A stretch of 64,000 bases of DNA, taken from the NCBI RefSeq assembly GCF_017084525.1, contig NZ_CP070950.1, positions 3,906,001 to 3,970,000 of the forward strand, in the 5' to 3' direction. Every line of letters starts with the position of its first letter. Positions within the stretch are counted from its first letter, which is position 1. Shown piece by piece: positions 52,702-61,121 of the stretch. Below the pieces are notes generated by a model. That model ran no database searches. It saw nothing but the letters and a program-made list of their open reading frames with translations, and was not told where the DNA came from. Made by a program: the position numbers and the translations under genes. Source of the DNA: Conexibacter sp. SYSU D00693 (lineage in GTDB: Bacteria; Actinomycetota; Thermoleophilia; Solirubrobacterales; Solirubrobacteraceae).

Positions 52702-54915
52702 TCAGACCATCATCACCGGCATGAGCGCATCTGCCGGCATCGTGATGTCGCGGCCGCCGGCGTGGATCGTGCGCCGGTCGCCCCAGGAGCCGTAGAACGG
52801 CAGGCCCTCGGGCGGCAGGTCGGTCGTCCACGACGCCTCGAACTCGTCGAACGGCACGGCGCGGGCCAGCCGCGCCTCGCGCTCGGCGGCCCGCAGGCGC
52901 TCGGTCTCCGCCGCGTCGTGCGTCCCTGTCTCCGGGTCGACGGCCACGTGGTAGACGTGGCGCGCCGTCCAGGCGGAGATGAGGTCGCGGCGCAGGTCGG
53001 TCACCACCGCCGCCGGGTCGCGCTCGAGCACGTCGCCGTAGCCGCCGCCACCGCCCTGGCTCATCGCGTAGAGCTCGCCCTCGGCGGCGATCTCGAACTG
53101 CATGCCGGTGTGGGCGGTCGAGTACTCGGCGCCCTCGAACGGCCGCTCGTTCATCAGCGCGACCGGGTCGTCGACGCGCAGCGAGCCGTCGGCGGCCATC
53201 GCCGCGAGGGCGTTGACGCCCTTGACCTTCATCAGCGGCTGGCAGGGCGAGCCGTAGCCGCCGAACAGCCCGAGCGCGAGCGGGAACTTCGAGCCGATGG
53301 CGATCGTCATCCAGCCCCACAGCGGCGAGTCCTTGTAGGTCATCACCTGCTGGTGGCCGTGGCCACCGCGGAACCGGCCGAAGCCCTGGTTGTCGCGCAT
53401 GATCCGCCGGTTGGAGAGGCAGAGGACCGGGAGCTCGTCCTCGACCATCTCGTTCTCGCCCAGGTCGGACATCGAGCAGAAGATGGGCGCGAGCGCGTGC
53501 TCGCCGTCGCGGTCCGAGCGGGCGCCGCCGCCCATCCCGTTGATGTCGGTCATGACGTTGCCGACGAAGTAGCCGTGCTGGGTGTAGCCGCCGAAGAGGA
53601 AGCCGTTGATCATCGGCCACCACGACGCGTGGACCTCGGTGGCCTTGGCCTCGCCACCGGCGTGCTTGTCGTTGAACAGGAACTTCTGCAGGCAGTGCTC
53701 GACCGCCGAGAAGCTCGGGAAGAACGTCATCATCGAGACGGCGTTGGGGACCTCGGCCGAGCAGTCGAAGGCCGAGCCCTGGTCGGTCAGGACGGTCACC
53801 GGCTCGAACGCCGCCTGGTTGCGTGGCAGGTCGGGCCAGATGAAGGTCAGGAAGACCTGCGCGATCATCCCCTTCAACGACGCCAGGACGGTGTTGATCG
53901 CCCGGTTCATGAGCTCGGGCCCCGATCCGCGCAGGTCGATGATGAGCTCGTCGCCCTTGACCTCGACCGTGCAGTCGATCTTGAGCAGGATCGGCTCGCG
54001 CAGGGTGTTGTCGCAGAAGCGCACGACCCGGCGCTTGCCGTCGGGCAGCGCGGCGAGGCGCCGGCGGACCTCGGTGCCGGTGTACTCGAGCGTGCCGCGC
54101 ACGACGGCGACGACGGCGTCGCGGCCGTACTCCTCGACGGCCTCGAGCAGGCGGGTCCGCAGGCGCATCGTGCCGGCCAGGCGCGAGCGCATGTCCTCGA
54201 GCTGGAGCTTCGGGTCGCGGACCGAGTTCTGGAAGTAGGTGACCAGGTCCTCGCGGAGCTTGAAGCCCTCCCCGATCTTGACCGGGCTGATCTTCAGGCC
54301 CTCGTCGTAGGGGCTCTCGGCCGCCGACGGCATGCCGCCCGGCTCGGTCGAGCCGTTCTCGCCCTCGTGGATGATGGTCCCCACCCAGGCGATGAGCTCG
54401 CCCTCGTGGAAGACCGGCATGAGGCAGCTCTGGTCGGTGTTGTGGACGTTGCCGAACCGCGCGTCGTTGTGCATGAACACATCGCCGTCGCGGACCCCGA
54501 CCGTCTCCTCGTCCTGCCAGTGCTTGAGGATGTACTTGATCGGCGGCCCGGCCAGGACCGAGAAGATCAGGACGCCGCTGGAGGACGCGACGGCGAGGTC
54601 GCCGCGGGCGGTGAAGATGCCCGCGATGAGGTCGCCCCACTTCGCCGACGGCGCGGAGGCGATGTGCATGAGCATGTCCTTGGCCTCGTTGGCCGAGGTC
54701 TGCAGGCGGTTGCGGATGATCGTCTTGGTGAGGTCGTCCACATCGGCGGCCATCGCCGCCTCCTCCAGCGGGCTGCGCGGCGCCGGCTTGTGGTCGCGCA
54801 TGATCTCCGGGTCGGGACCCCGGAAGAGGACCGTCTTGTGGAGGAACTCCTGGACCTCGGCGTCGAGGGCGGCCTCGTCCTCGGTGGCGTCGATCACGAT
54901 GTCGTCAGTGGCCAT
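52702..54915 (-). CDS. HyuB-like subunit of an acetone/acetophenone-type carboxylase
   Basis: 737-residue hydantoinase-B/oxoprolinase family protein. Landmarks are AIIHEGENGSTEPGG-like region near residue 190, DVFMHNDARFGNVHNTDQSCLMPVF, the glycine-rich GGGGGYGDVLERDP near the C-terminus and RRTIHAGGRD. It is expected to hold the carboxylation site and work with two HyuA-type ATPase subunits and the zinc subunit encoded just upstream. TAGGAGG is 8 bp before the ATG at 54915. A plain hydantoinase or 5-oxoprolinase is less likely because those operons lack the gamma subunit, CoA ligase and thiolase. Confidence 0.85.
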   Translation of the reverse strand: MATDDIVIDATEDEAALDAEVQEFLHKTVLFRGPDPEIMRDHKPAPRSPLEEAAMAADVDDLTKTIIRNRLQTSANEAKDMLMHIASAPSAKWGDLIAGIFTARGDLAVASSSGVLIFSVLAGPPIKYILKHWQDEETVGVRDGDVFMHNDARFGNVHNTDQSCLMPVFHEGELIAWVGTIIHEGENGSTEPGGMPSAAESPYDEGLKISPVKIGEGFKLREDLVTYFQNSVRDPKLQLEDMRSRLAGTMRLRTRLLEAVEEYGRDAVVAVVRGTLEYTGTEVRRRLAALPDGKRRVVRFCDNTLREPILLKIDCTVEVKGDELIIDLRGSGPELMNRAINTVLASLKGMIAQVFLTFIWPDLPRNQAAFEPVTVLTDQGSAFDCSAEVPNAVSMMTFFPSFSAVEHCLQKFLFNDKHAGGEAKATEVHASWWPMINGFLFGGYTQHGYFVGNVMTDINGMGGGARSDRDGEHALAPIFCSMSDLGENEMVEDELPVLCLSNRRIMRDNQGFGRFRGGHGHQQVMTYKDSPLWGWMTIAIGSKFPLALGLFGGYGSPCQPLMKVKGVNALAAMAADGSLRVDDPVALMNERPFEGAEYSTAHTGMQFEIAAEGELYAMSQGGGGGYGDVLERDPAAVVTDLRRDLISAWTARHVYHVAVDPETGTHDAAETERLRAAEREARLARAVPFDEFEASWTTDLPPEGLPFYGSWGDRRTIHAGGRDITMPADALMPVMMV

Positions 54916-54926
54916 GGTCGTGCCTC

Positions 54927-57134
54927 CTACGCCGTGCGGCGCATCTCGATGAAGTAGCTGTCGAGCTGGCGCAGCTGCCAGCCCGGGTTCACGACGAAGG
55001 TCGTGTGCGGGGCCTCGACGATCGCCGGGCCCTCGACGACGTCGTCCGGGCCGATCGCCGCGTGGTCGAAGACCTGCGTCTCGACCATCGCGCCGTCGAA
55101 CCACGCCTCCCGCGTGCCCTTGGCCTCCAGGCGGGTGGCCAGCGCCGTGGCGCCCTGCGGCCGGGTCCCGTCGGCGCCCGCGGTCTCGGCGGGCGGGGCG
55201 GCCGGGGCGACGCCGCTGGCGACCGCGCCCTCGCCGCCGCCGGTGGCGAAGGTCACCTTCTCGAGCGGCACGTAGGCCACCACGCGGATCTGGTTGACCT
55301 TGATGCCGGTCTCCGGCGTCTGCGTGCCCTCGCCGAAGCGCTCGCCGTAGGAGGCGTGGTAGCGCTTGATCATCTCGAGCACCTGCCGCGCCGAGGTGAA
55401 GCGGTCGAACGGGACGACCATCGACGTGAGCTGCAGCTGGTCGCCGTAGCGCATGTCGAACTCGACGCGGAACTCGACGCTCTCGGGCGGATGGCCCTGG
55501 CGGACGATGTCCTTGCGGCCGCGCTCGCGCAGCTCGTCGATGTGCGCGTTGAGGACCTCGTAGTCCGTGAAGAGCTTCTGCGTGAGCGCCTCGTAGAGCG
55601 ACAGGTAGACCGACCGCTCGTGGATGTGGAGCTGGTCCATGTTCCCCGCCCCGACCGCGGAGAAGATCGCGGAGTTGCGGGGCACCAGCACGCGCTGGAC
55701 GCCGAGGTCCTCGGCGAAGCCGCACGCGTGCGTCGGCCCGTTGCCGCCGTAGGCGAGGATCGTGAAGCGCCGCGGGTCGTAGCCCTTGAGGGCGACCTCC
55801 TTGAAGATCCCCTGGGCCATGTTGTTGTCGACGATGCGCCGCACGGACGCGGCCGCCTCGACGGCGTCGATGCCCAGCGGCTTGCCCAGACGGCTGGCGA
55901 AGGCCTGCTCGGCGCGCCGGCGGTTCAGGGCCAGCTCGCCCCCGTGGTAGTAGTCGGGGTCGAGGTAGCCGAGCACGAGGTTCGCGTCGGTCACCGTGGG
56001 CTGGCGGCCGCCCATGTCGAAGCAGACCGGCCCCGGGTCCGAGCCCGCGCTGTCGGGCCCGACGGTGATGCTGTCGTGCGTGGAGTCGTAGCGGGCGATC
56101 GAGCCTCCGCCGGCGCCGAGCGCGACCATCGACACCATCGGGATCTGCACCCGCCAGCGGTCGACGATCGGGTCGAACTCGTAGAAGCGGATCCCGCCGC
56201 CGGTGACGAGGCCGATGTCGAACGACGTGCCGCCCATGTCGACGGTGATGAGCTCGTCGATGCGGAGCTCGTCGGAGACCTGCTCGGCGGCGTTGAGGCC
56301 CGCGACCGGGCCGGCGTGGATCGTCTGCAGCGCGTGGGTGCGGTTGAGCTGCGACATGCCGCCCGAGTTGTGGACGATCTGCATCGGTCGCGTGTAGCCG
56401 CGCTGGCGCAGCGCGCGCTCGAGCGAGCGCAGGCCGTGCTGCATCTCACGGTGCAGGTAGGCGTCGAGGATCGCCGACATCGACCGCGCGTACTCGCCCT
56501 TCTTGAGCGAGACGTCGTGCGAGCAGACGATCGGGAAGGCGCCGAGGTACGAGCCCGGGTACTCCTCGAGCACGACCTGCTCGACGAGGTCCTCGTGCAC
56601 CGGGTTCATCACCGAGTGCAGGAGCACGACGACGAAGCCGCGCACGCCCTGCTCGACGAGGTGCTGGACCGCGGAGCGGATGTCCTCGACGTCGGCCGGG
56701 ACGACGACGTTGCCGGCGTGGTCGACGCGCTCGCGGATCCCGACGATGTGCTCGGGGTCGATGAGCGGCTCCGGGCGGTCGGCTCCGGGGAGGTCGGACT
56801 TCTCGAGGTCGGTGAGGCCGTCGCCGTACTGCAGGCCGCGGCCGAGGGTGATCGTGTCCTCGTAGCCCAGCGTCGTGATGAGGCCGAGCTTCGGGCCCGA
56901 GCGCTGGATGAGCGCGTTGGTCCCGAGCGTCGTGGCGTAGCGGACGGACTCGACGCCGCCCAGGACGGTCTCGACGTCCTCGCCGAGCTCCTGCGCGCCG
57001 GCGGCGAGCGCGGCGAGGAAGCCCTCGGACAGGTTGTGGTGGGTCGTCAGCGCCTTGGCCTCGATGCGCTCGTCGTCCCAGACGAGGAAGCAGTCGGTGA
57101 AGGTGCCGCCGATGTCCACGCTGATGCGCCTCAT
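54927..57134 (-). CDS. HyuA-like ATP-dependent subunit of a ketone carboxylase
   Basis: 735-residue HyuA family protein of the ASKHA ATPase fold. VDIGGTFTDCFL at residue 6 and VDMGGTSFDIGLV near residue 300 are the two phosphate loops; YATTLGTNALIQR, NSGGMSQLNRTHAL, GAGGGSIARYD and AYGGNGPTHACGFAEDLG complete the pattern. It would use ATP to activate bicarbonate and/or the ketone. A second, shorter HyuA-like protein is encoded two genes upstream, matching the two different ATPase subunits of acetophenone carboxylase. The ATG at 57134 overlaps the gamma gene stop; GAGGAGG lies upstream. Confidence 0.88.
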   Translation of the reverse strand: MRRISVDIGGTFTDCFLVWDDERIEAKALTTHHNLSEGFLAALAAGAQELGEDVETVLGGVESVRYATTLGTNALIQRSGPKLGLITTLGYEDTITLGRGLQYGDGLTDLEKSDLPGADRPEPLIDPEHIVGIRERVDHAGNVVVPADVEDIRSAVQHLVEQGVRGFVVVLLHSVMNPVHEDLVEQVVLEEYPGSYLGAFPIVCSHDVSLKKGEYARSMSAILDAYLHREMQHGLRSLERALRQRGYTRPMQIVHNSGGMSQLNRTHALQTIHAGPVAGLNAAEQVSDELRIDELITVDMGGTSFDIGLVTGGGIRFYEFDPIVDRWRVQIPMVSMVALGAGGGSIARYDSTHDSITVGPDSAGSDPGPVCFDMGGRQPTVTDANLVLGYLDPDYYHGGELALNRRRAEQAFASRLGKPLGIDAVEAAASVRRIVDNNMAQGIFKEVALKGYDPRRFTILAYGGNGPTHACGFAEDLGVQRVLVPRNSAIFSAVGAGNMDQLHIHERSVYLSLYEALTQKLFTDYEVLNAHIDELRERGRKDIVRQGHPPESVEFRVEFDMRYGDQLQLTSMVVPFDRFTSARQVLEMIKRYHASYGERFGEGTQTPETGIKVNQIRVVAYVPLEKVTFATGGGEGAVASGVAPAAPPAETAGADGTRPQGATALATRLEAKGTREAWFDGAMVETQVFDHAAIGPDDVVEGPAIVEAPHTTFVVNPGWQLRQLDSYFIEMRRTA

Positions 57135-57508
57135 GCCTGCGCCTCCTCGTGCTGGTCGGTGGTCGCGGCGGCGGCGCGACGGCGCCGCAGCCAGTCGAGG
57201 TCGAGCTCGATGTCGTGGGTGATGGGGTGGCCCGGCGGGAGGTACTCGACCTCGACCATCACCGCGCAGCCGGGGCAGTACCACTCGAGCATCTGGCACC
57301 ACGCGGCGTCCGGGGCGAACGTGTACTCGTAGGCCTCCGGATCGACGAGGGGGCGGTGGACCTCGGCGGGGTCGCGCCGGTGGACGACCAGGCCGCGCTT
57401 GTAGTTCTCGTGGGCGGAGCCGTGCTCGCGCCCGCAGCGCGAGCAGCGCCAGGTCTCGGTGTCGAGGTCGACGTCGAGGGTCTCGGTGATGCGTTCGATC
57501 GTGGCCAT
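57131..57508 (-). CDS. Acetone carboxylase gamma-type zinc subunit
   Basis: 125-residue protein. CSRCGREHGSAHENYKRG (residues about 22-39), a central RDPAEVHRPLVDP and a C-terminal YCPGCAVMVEVEYLPPGHP followed by DIELDLDW are the recognisable pattern of acetone carboxylase gamma / small acetophenone carboxylase subunits. The CxxC and CPGC pairs can bind zinc. This small gene is the best evidence that the flanking HyuA/HyuB proteins form a carboxylase and not a hydantoinase. GGGAGG precedes the ATG. Confidence 0.85.
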   Translation of the reverse strand: MATIERITETLDVDLDTETWRCSRCGREHGSAHENYKRGLVVHRRDPAEVHRPLVDPEAYEYTFAPDAAWCQMLEWYCPGCAVMVEVEYLPPGHPITHDIELDLDWLRRRRAAAATTDQHEEAQA

Positions 57509-57511
57509 GGT

Positions 57512-59401
57512 CTACGCCTCCCGGGTGAGGAACGACTGGTCGTGCTGGTCGCGCTCGAGCGTCCAGCCGGGCGGCACGCAGACGGTCACGATGTCCCCGG
57601 CGACGATCGCCGGGCCCGCGATCCGCGCGCGCGTGGCCTCCACCGCCTCGGCGGCGAAGACGGGGGTCGGGGTCGGCCGCTCGCCGTCCCAGAACACCTC
57701 GCGGGTGCTGGCGGGCGCCGGCGGCTCGGTCGGGCGCTCCTGCTCGGGGAACCCGATGTGCGGCAGGGCCGCCCGGGCGACGAGCGCCACCTCGACGGTG
57801 CCCTCCTCGACGGTCGAGCGGGCCGCGGTGAAGGTGACGTCGTCCAGCGAGAAGCCCTCGCCGCGCATGTCGATGCGGGCGCGGCGGGCGAGCTCCTCCT
57901 CGGCCCGCTCGAGACCGGCCTCGTCGCCGGCGGCGACGAGGCGCGTGTAGCGGTGCTCGACGTCGGCGAAGCCGATGCCGAAGGCGCTGCAGACGCTCGC
58001 CAGGCCGGGCACCAGGACGCGGTCGATGCCGGCGTGCTCGGCGATGCGCGCCGCGTGGACCGCGCCGCCGCCGCCGAAGGCGATCAGCACCGCCTGGCCG
58101 GAGGACGAGCGCTCGTCGAACCCGGCGCGCAGGTGGTCGCCGATGCGCCGCTCGAGCGCCTCGCGGATCGCGTGCGCCGCGGCCTCCGTCGTCAGGCCCA
58201 AGGGCGTGGCGACGTGCTCGTCGACGGCCCGCCGCGCCCGGTCGGGGTCGAGCGCCACGCGGCCGGCGAAGCGCTGGCCGGGGTCGAAGACGCCGAGCAC
58301 GAGGTTGGCGTCGGTGACCGTCGCCTCGGTGCCGCCGAAGCCGAAGGAGGCGGGTCCGGGCGCGGCGCCGGCGCTGCGCGGGCCGAGCTGCAGGACGCCG
58401 TCGGCCACCTCCGCGATCGTCCCGCCGCCGCCGCCCAGCGCGTCGATGCGCCGCATGGGCAGCGAGAGCTCGGTGCCGTCGACGGCGCCGCGGCGGCTCT
58501 CCTCGATGCCGGCGTCGGCCAGGAAGGCCACGTCGGTGCTCGTGCCGCCGATGTCGATCGTCGCCACGCGGGCGAAGCCGTAGTGGCGGGCCAGCGCCCG
58601 GGCCGCCTCGACGCCGCCGGCCGGGCCCGAGTTGTGGGTCTTGAGCGCGGTGACCTTGGCGACGCGGTTCGTGGTCCCGTCGTTGCAGAAGACGAAGAGC
58701 GGCTTGTGCAGGCCGCGGGCGCGCAGGACCGACTCGGCCTCGTAGAGGAACGTCTCGAGCTGCGGGTGCAGGTAGGCGTTGAGGACCGCGGTCGCGACGC
58801 GGCGGCCGACGTCGGTGTCGGCGTCGAGCTCGGAGGAGAAGAGGACCGGCAGCGCGCCGAGGATGTGGCGCGGGTACTCGCCGAGGACGATGCGGCGCAC
58901 CGCCTCCTCGCCGGCGCCGCCCTCGTCGGGCAGCACCACGACGAGGCGTTCGGCGCCGCGCTGCAGGAGCTCCTCGACGGCCTGCAGCACCGGCTCGCGG
59001 TCGGCGTCGTCGTCGCCGGTGAGCGTGACCTCGCGGACGTGCCACTCGAGCGGGTCCAGGACGTCGGCGACGAGGTCGCCGGGCTGCAGGGCACGGACGG
59101 CGCGGGCGGCGGACGGACCGGCGAGGACGCCGATGCGCGGCCCGGAGCGCTCGATGACGGTGTTCGTCCCGAGCGTCGTCGAGTAGCGGATCGACTCGAC
59201 GCGGCGCAGGAGCTCCTCCTGCTCCACGCCGACGCGGCCGGCGGCCTCGTCGATGAGCTCGCGCAGCGCGACGGTGAGGTCGTGCGGCGTGGTCAGGACC
59301 TTGATCGGCCAGGTCTGCCCGTCGGCGTTGACGACGCCGTCGGTGAACGTCCCGCCGGTGTCGATGTCGATCGTGACGCGCTGGTCGGTGGTGGTGGGCA
59401 C
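57512..59401 (-). CDS. HyuA-like subunit (second, shorter ATPase subunit) of a ketone carboxylase
   Basis: 629-residue HyuA family protein. IDIDTGGTFTDGVV and IDIGGTSTDVAFL are the phosphate loops; YSTTLGTNTVIER, THNSGPAGGVEAARAL, GGGGGTIAEV and AFGGGGAVHAARIAEHAG match the family. It is about 100 residues shorter than the other HyuA-like subunit and clearly not a recent copy of it. The start is the GTG at 59401, with GAGGAGGAG 7 bp upstream, 14 bp after the CoA ligase stop. The order HyuA-gamma-HyuA-HyuB-small protein parallels apc1 to apc5. Confidence 0.87.
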   Translation of the reverse strand: MPTTTDQRVTIDIDTGGTFTDGVVNADGQTWPIKVLTTPHDLTVALRELIDEAAGRVGVEQEELLRRVESIRYSTTLGTNTVIERSGPRIGVLAGPSAARAVRALQPGDLVADVLDPLEWHVREVTLTGDDDADREPVLQAVEELLQRGAERLVVVLPDEGGAGEEAVRRIVLGEYPRHILGALPVLFSSELDADTDVGRRVATAVLNAYLHPQLETFLYEAESVLRARGLHKPLFVFCNDGTTNRVAKVTALKTHNSGPAGGVEAARALARHYGFARVATIDIGGTSTDVAFLADAGIEESRRGAVDGTELSLPMRRIDALGGGGGTIAEVADGVLQLGPRSAGAAPGPASFGFGGTEATVTDANLVLGVFDPGQRFAGRVALDPDRARRAVDEHVATPLGLTTEAAAHAIREALERRIGDHLRAGFDERSSSGQAVLIAFGGGGAVHAARIAEHAGIDRVLVPGLASVCSAFGIGFADVEHRYTRLVAAGDEAGLERAEEELARRARIDMRGEGFSLDDVTFTAARSTVEEGTVEVALVARAALPHIGFPEQERPTEPPAPASTREVFWDGERPTPTPVFAAEAVEATRARIAGPAIVAGDIVTVCVPPGWTLERDQHDQSFLTREA

Positions 59402-59415
59402 GGCTGGGCTCCTCC

Positions 59416-60981
59416 TCAGTTGACGGCCCGCGCGAGGCCGGTCCAGTGCTCGGCGCGCAGCGCCTTCTTGTCGGTCTTGCCGACCGGGGTCCGGGCGAGC
59501 GCGTCGGTGAACTGCACGCGCTTGGGGGCCTTGACCGACCCGAGGGCGGCCTTGGCGTGGGCGATGACGGCGTCCGCGTCGGCCCAGTCGGGGTCGCGGG
59601 GGACGACGACGGCCAGGACGGCCTCGCCCCACTTGTCGTCCGGGACGCCGATCACGGCGCACTCGGCGACCTCGGGGAGGGCGAGGATCGCGGCCTCGAC
59701 CTCGGCGGGGAACACGTTGAAGCCGCCGGTGATGACCATGTCCTTCTTGCGGTCGACGATGTAGACGTAGCCGTCCTCGTCGAGCTCGCCGACGTCGCCG
59801 GTGTGGTGCCAGCCGCCCGCGTGCAGCTCGGCGGTCGCCTCGGGCAGGCCGAGGTAGCCGGGGGTGACCAGGCGCGAGCGCACGACGAGCTCGCCGCGGC
59901 CGCCGGGGCCCAGGAGCTGCTGGTCGTCGTCCATGGCGGCGACCTGCACGGCGAAGGTGGGTCGGCCGCAGCTGGCCAGCCGCGCCGGCCGATCGCCGGC
60001 GACCGCGGCCGCGACCTCCTCGGGGGAGAGGTAGGTCAGGAGGAAGGGCGCCTCGCCCTGGCCCCAGCACTGGGCCACGCACGGGCCGAACGCCGCGACG
60101 CCCTGGCCCAGGCGGTCCGGCGAGACGGGCGCGGCGGCGACGAGCAGCATCGCGAGGCTCGAGAGGTCGCGGGGCCGGCGGCGCTGCGCGTCGAGCATCG
60201 CGTAGAAGGCCGTGGGGGGCACGAACATGTGCGTGACGCCGTGGCGCTCGACGTGGTCGAGGGCGTCGTCGGCGTCGAAGCCGGGGCGGATGACGACGGT
60301 CGCGCCGACGGACGCCATGAGCGCGCCCATCACGCCGGCGGCGTGGGTGACCGGCGCCACCATGAGGTTCACCGGCTCCGGGACCGTCGGCCAGTGGCGG
60401 GTCGTCAGCTCGTTGAGCGTCGCCCACACCTGGTTGGTCCACACGACCGCCTTCGAGCGGCCGGTCGTCCCGCCGGTGGGCCACAGGACGCAGCGCTCGC
60501 CGACCGCGCCGAACGGGTCGCCGAGGTCGGGGACGGTGGTCCCGCGGCCCTGCTCGACGAGCTCCTCGAGCGACGCGGCGCCGTCGACCTCGCCGCCGAG
60601 GGCGATGACCCGCTCGAGGCCGGGGACCGCGTCGCGGATGGCGTCGAGGCGGTCGGCGAAGCTGCGGTGCAGGAAGAGCCAGCGACAGCCGACGTCGTTC
60701 ATGAAGTCCGTCGTCGCGGCCAGGGCGTTGAGGTGGTTGAGCGGCGCCCAGACGCCGCCCGCGCGCCACAGACCGAGCATCGCCAGGAAGCCGGTCTCCT
60801 CGTTGGGCGCCAGGACCCCGACGGTGTCGCCGGCGCGCAGGCCCGCGGCGTGCAGGCCGGCCGCGACCTCCCACGACCGGGTGCGCGCCTCGGCGAAGGT
60901 GACCGTCGCGTCGTCGGTGACGAGGAACGGCCGGTGCGGCGCGCTGGACGCGCCCTTGTCGAAGAAGTCGATGACCCGCAT
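59416..60981 (-). CDS. Acyl-CoA ligase (AMP-binding) of the ketone carboxylation operon
   Basis: 521-residue adenylate-forming ligase. P-loop LWPTGGTTGRSKAVVWTN, AQCWGQGEAPFLLTY, ATP-site HHTGDVGELDEDGYVYIVDRKKDMVITGGFNVFP and the catalytic lysine in TPVGKTDKKALRAEH are intact. In the acetophenone pathway a benzoylacetate-CoA ligase acts after the carboxylase; this gene is positioned to activate the 3-oxoacid made by the HyuA/HyuB complex. First gene of the ten-gene operon. AGGA lies 8 bp before the ATG, and TAGCGT further upstream may be the -10. Confidence 0.9.
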   Translation of the reverse strand: MRVIDFFDKGASSAPHRPFLVTDDATVTFAEARTRSWEVAAGLHAAGLRAGDTVGVLAPNEETGFLAMLGLWRAGGVWAPLNHLNALAATTDFMNDVGCRWLFLHRSFADRLDAIRDAVPGLERVIALGGEVDGAASLEELVEQGRGTTVPDLGDPFGAVGERCVLWPTGGTTGRSKAVVWTNQVWATLNELTTRHWPTVPEPVNLMVAPVTHAAGVMGALMASVGATVVIRPGFDADDALDHVERHGVTHMFVPPTAFYAMLDAQRRRPRDLSSLAMLLVAAAPVSPDRLGQGVAAFGPCVAQCWGQGEAPFLLTYLSPEEVAAAVAGDRPARLASCGRPTFAVQVAAMDDDQQLLGPGGRGELVVRSRLVTPGYLGLPEATAELHAGGWHHTGDVGELDEDGYVYIVDRKKDMVITGGFNVFPAEVEAAILALPEVAECAVIGVPDDKWGEAVLAVVVPRDPDWADADAVIAHAKAALGSVKAPKRVQFTDALARTPVGKTDKKALRAEHWTGLARAVN

Positions 60982-61109
60982 GACGTCCTGCCGGCGACGC
61001 TAAGCCGGGCCCGGCGGGCCGGGCTCGGCCCAGATGGACGAAGTCGACGCACGGCTTTCGCCACCTCGGGTGTCGCATCACGTGCTTCCTCCACGCGGGT
61101 GCGCGCGGC

Positions 61110-61115
61110 TAGGAC
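61110..61115 (+). promoter_or_regulatory. -10 element of the GAF-PucR regulator
   Basis: TAGGAC, 6 bp before the ATG at 61122, in the 140-bp divergent region (60982-61121) shared with the carboxylase operon. A CACGTG palindrome lies at 61080-61085. No clear operator for the operon promoter was identified. Confidence 0.4.
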
Positions 61116-61121
61116 TGGCAC

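Noticed and set aside
52702-59401. Hydantoinase or 5-oxoprolinase operon
   Set aside because: HyuA/HyuB homology alone would allow this, but a gamma-type zinc subunit, two distinct HyuA proteins, a CoA ligase and a thiolase in the same operon fit ketone carboxylation much better.
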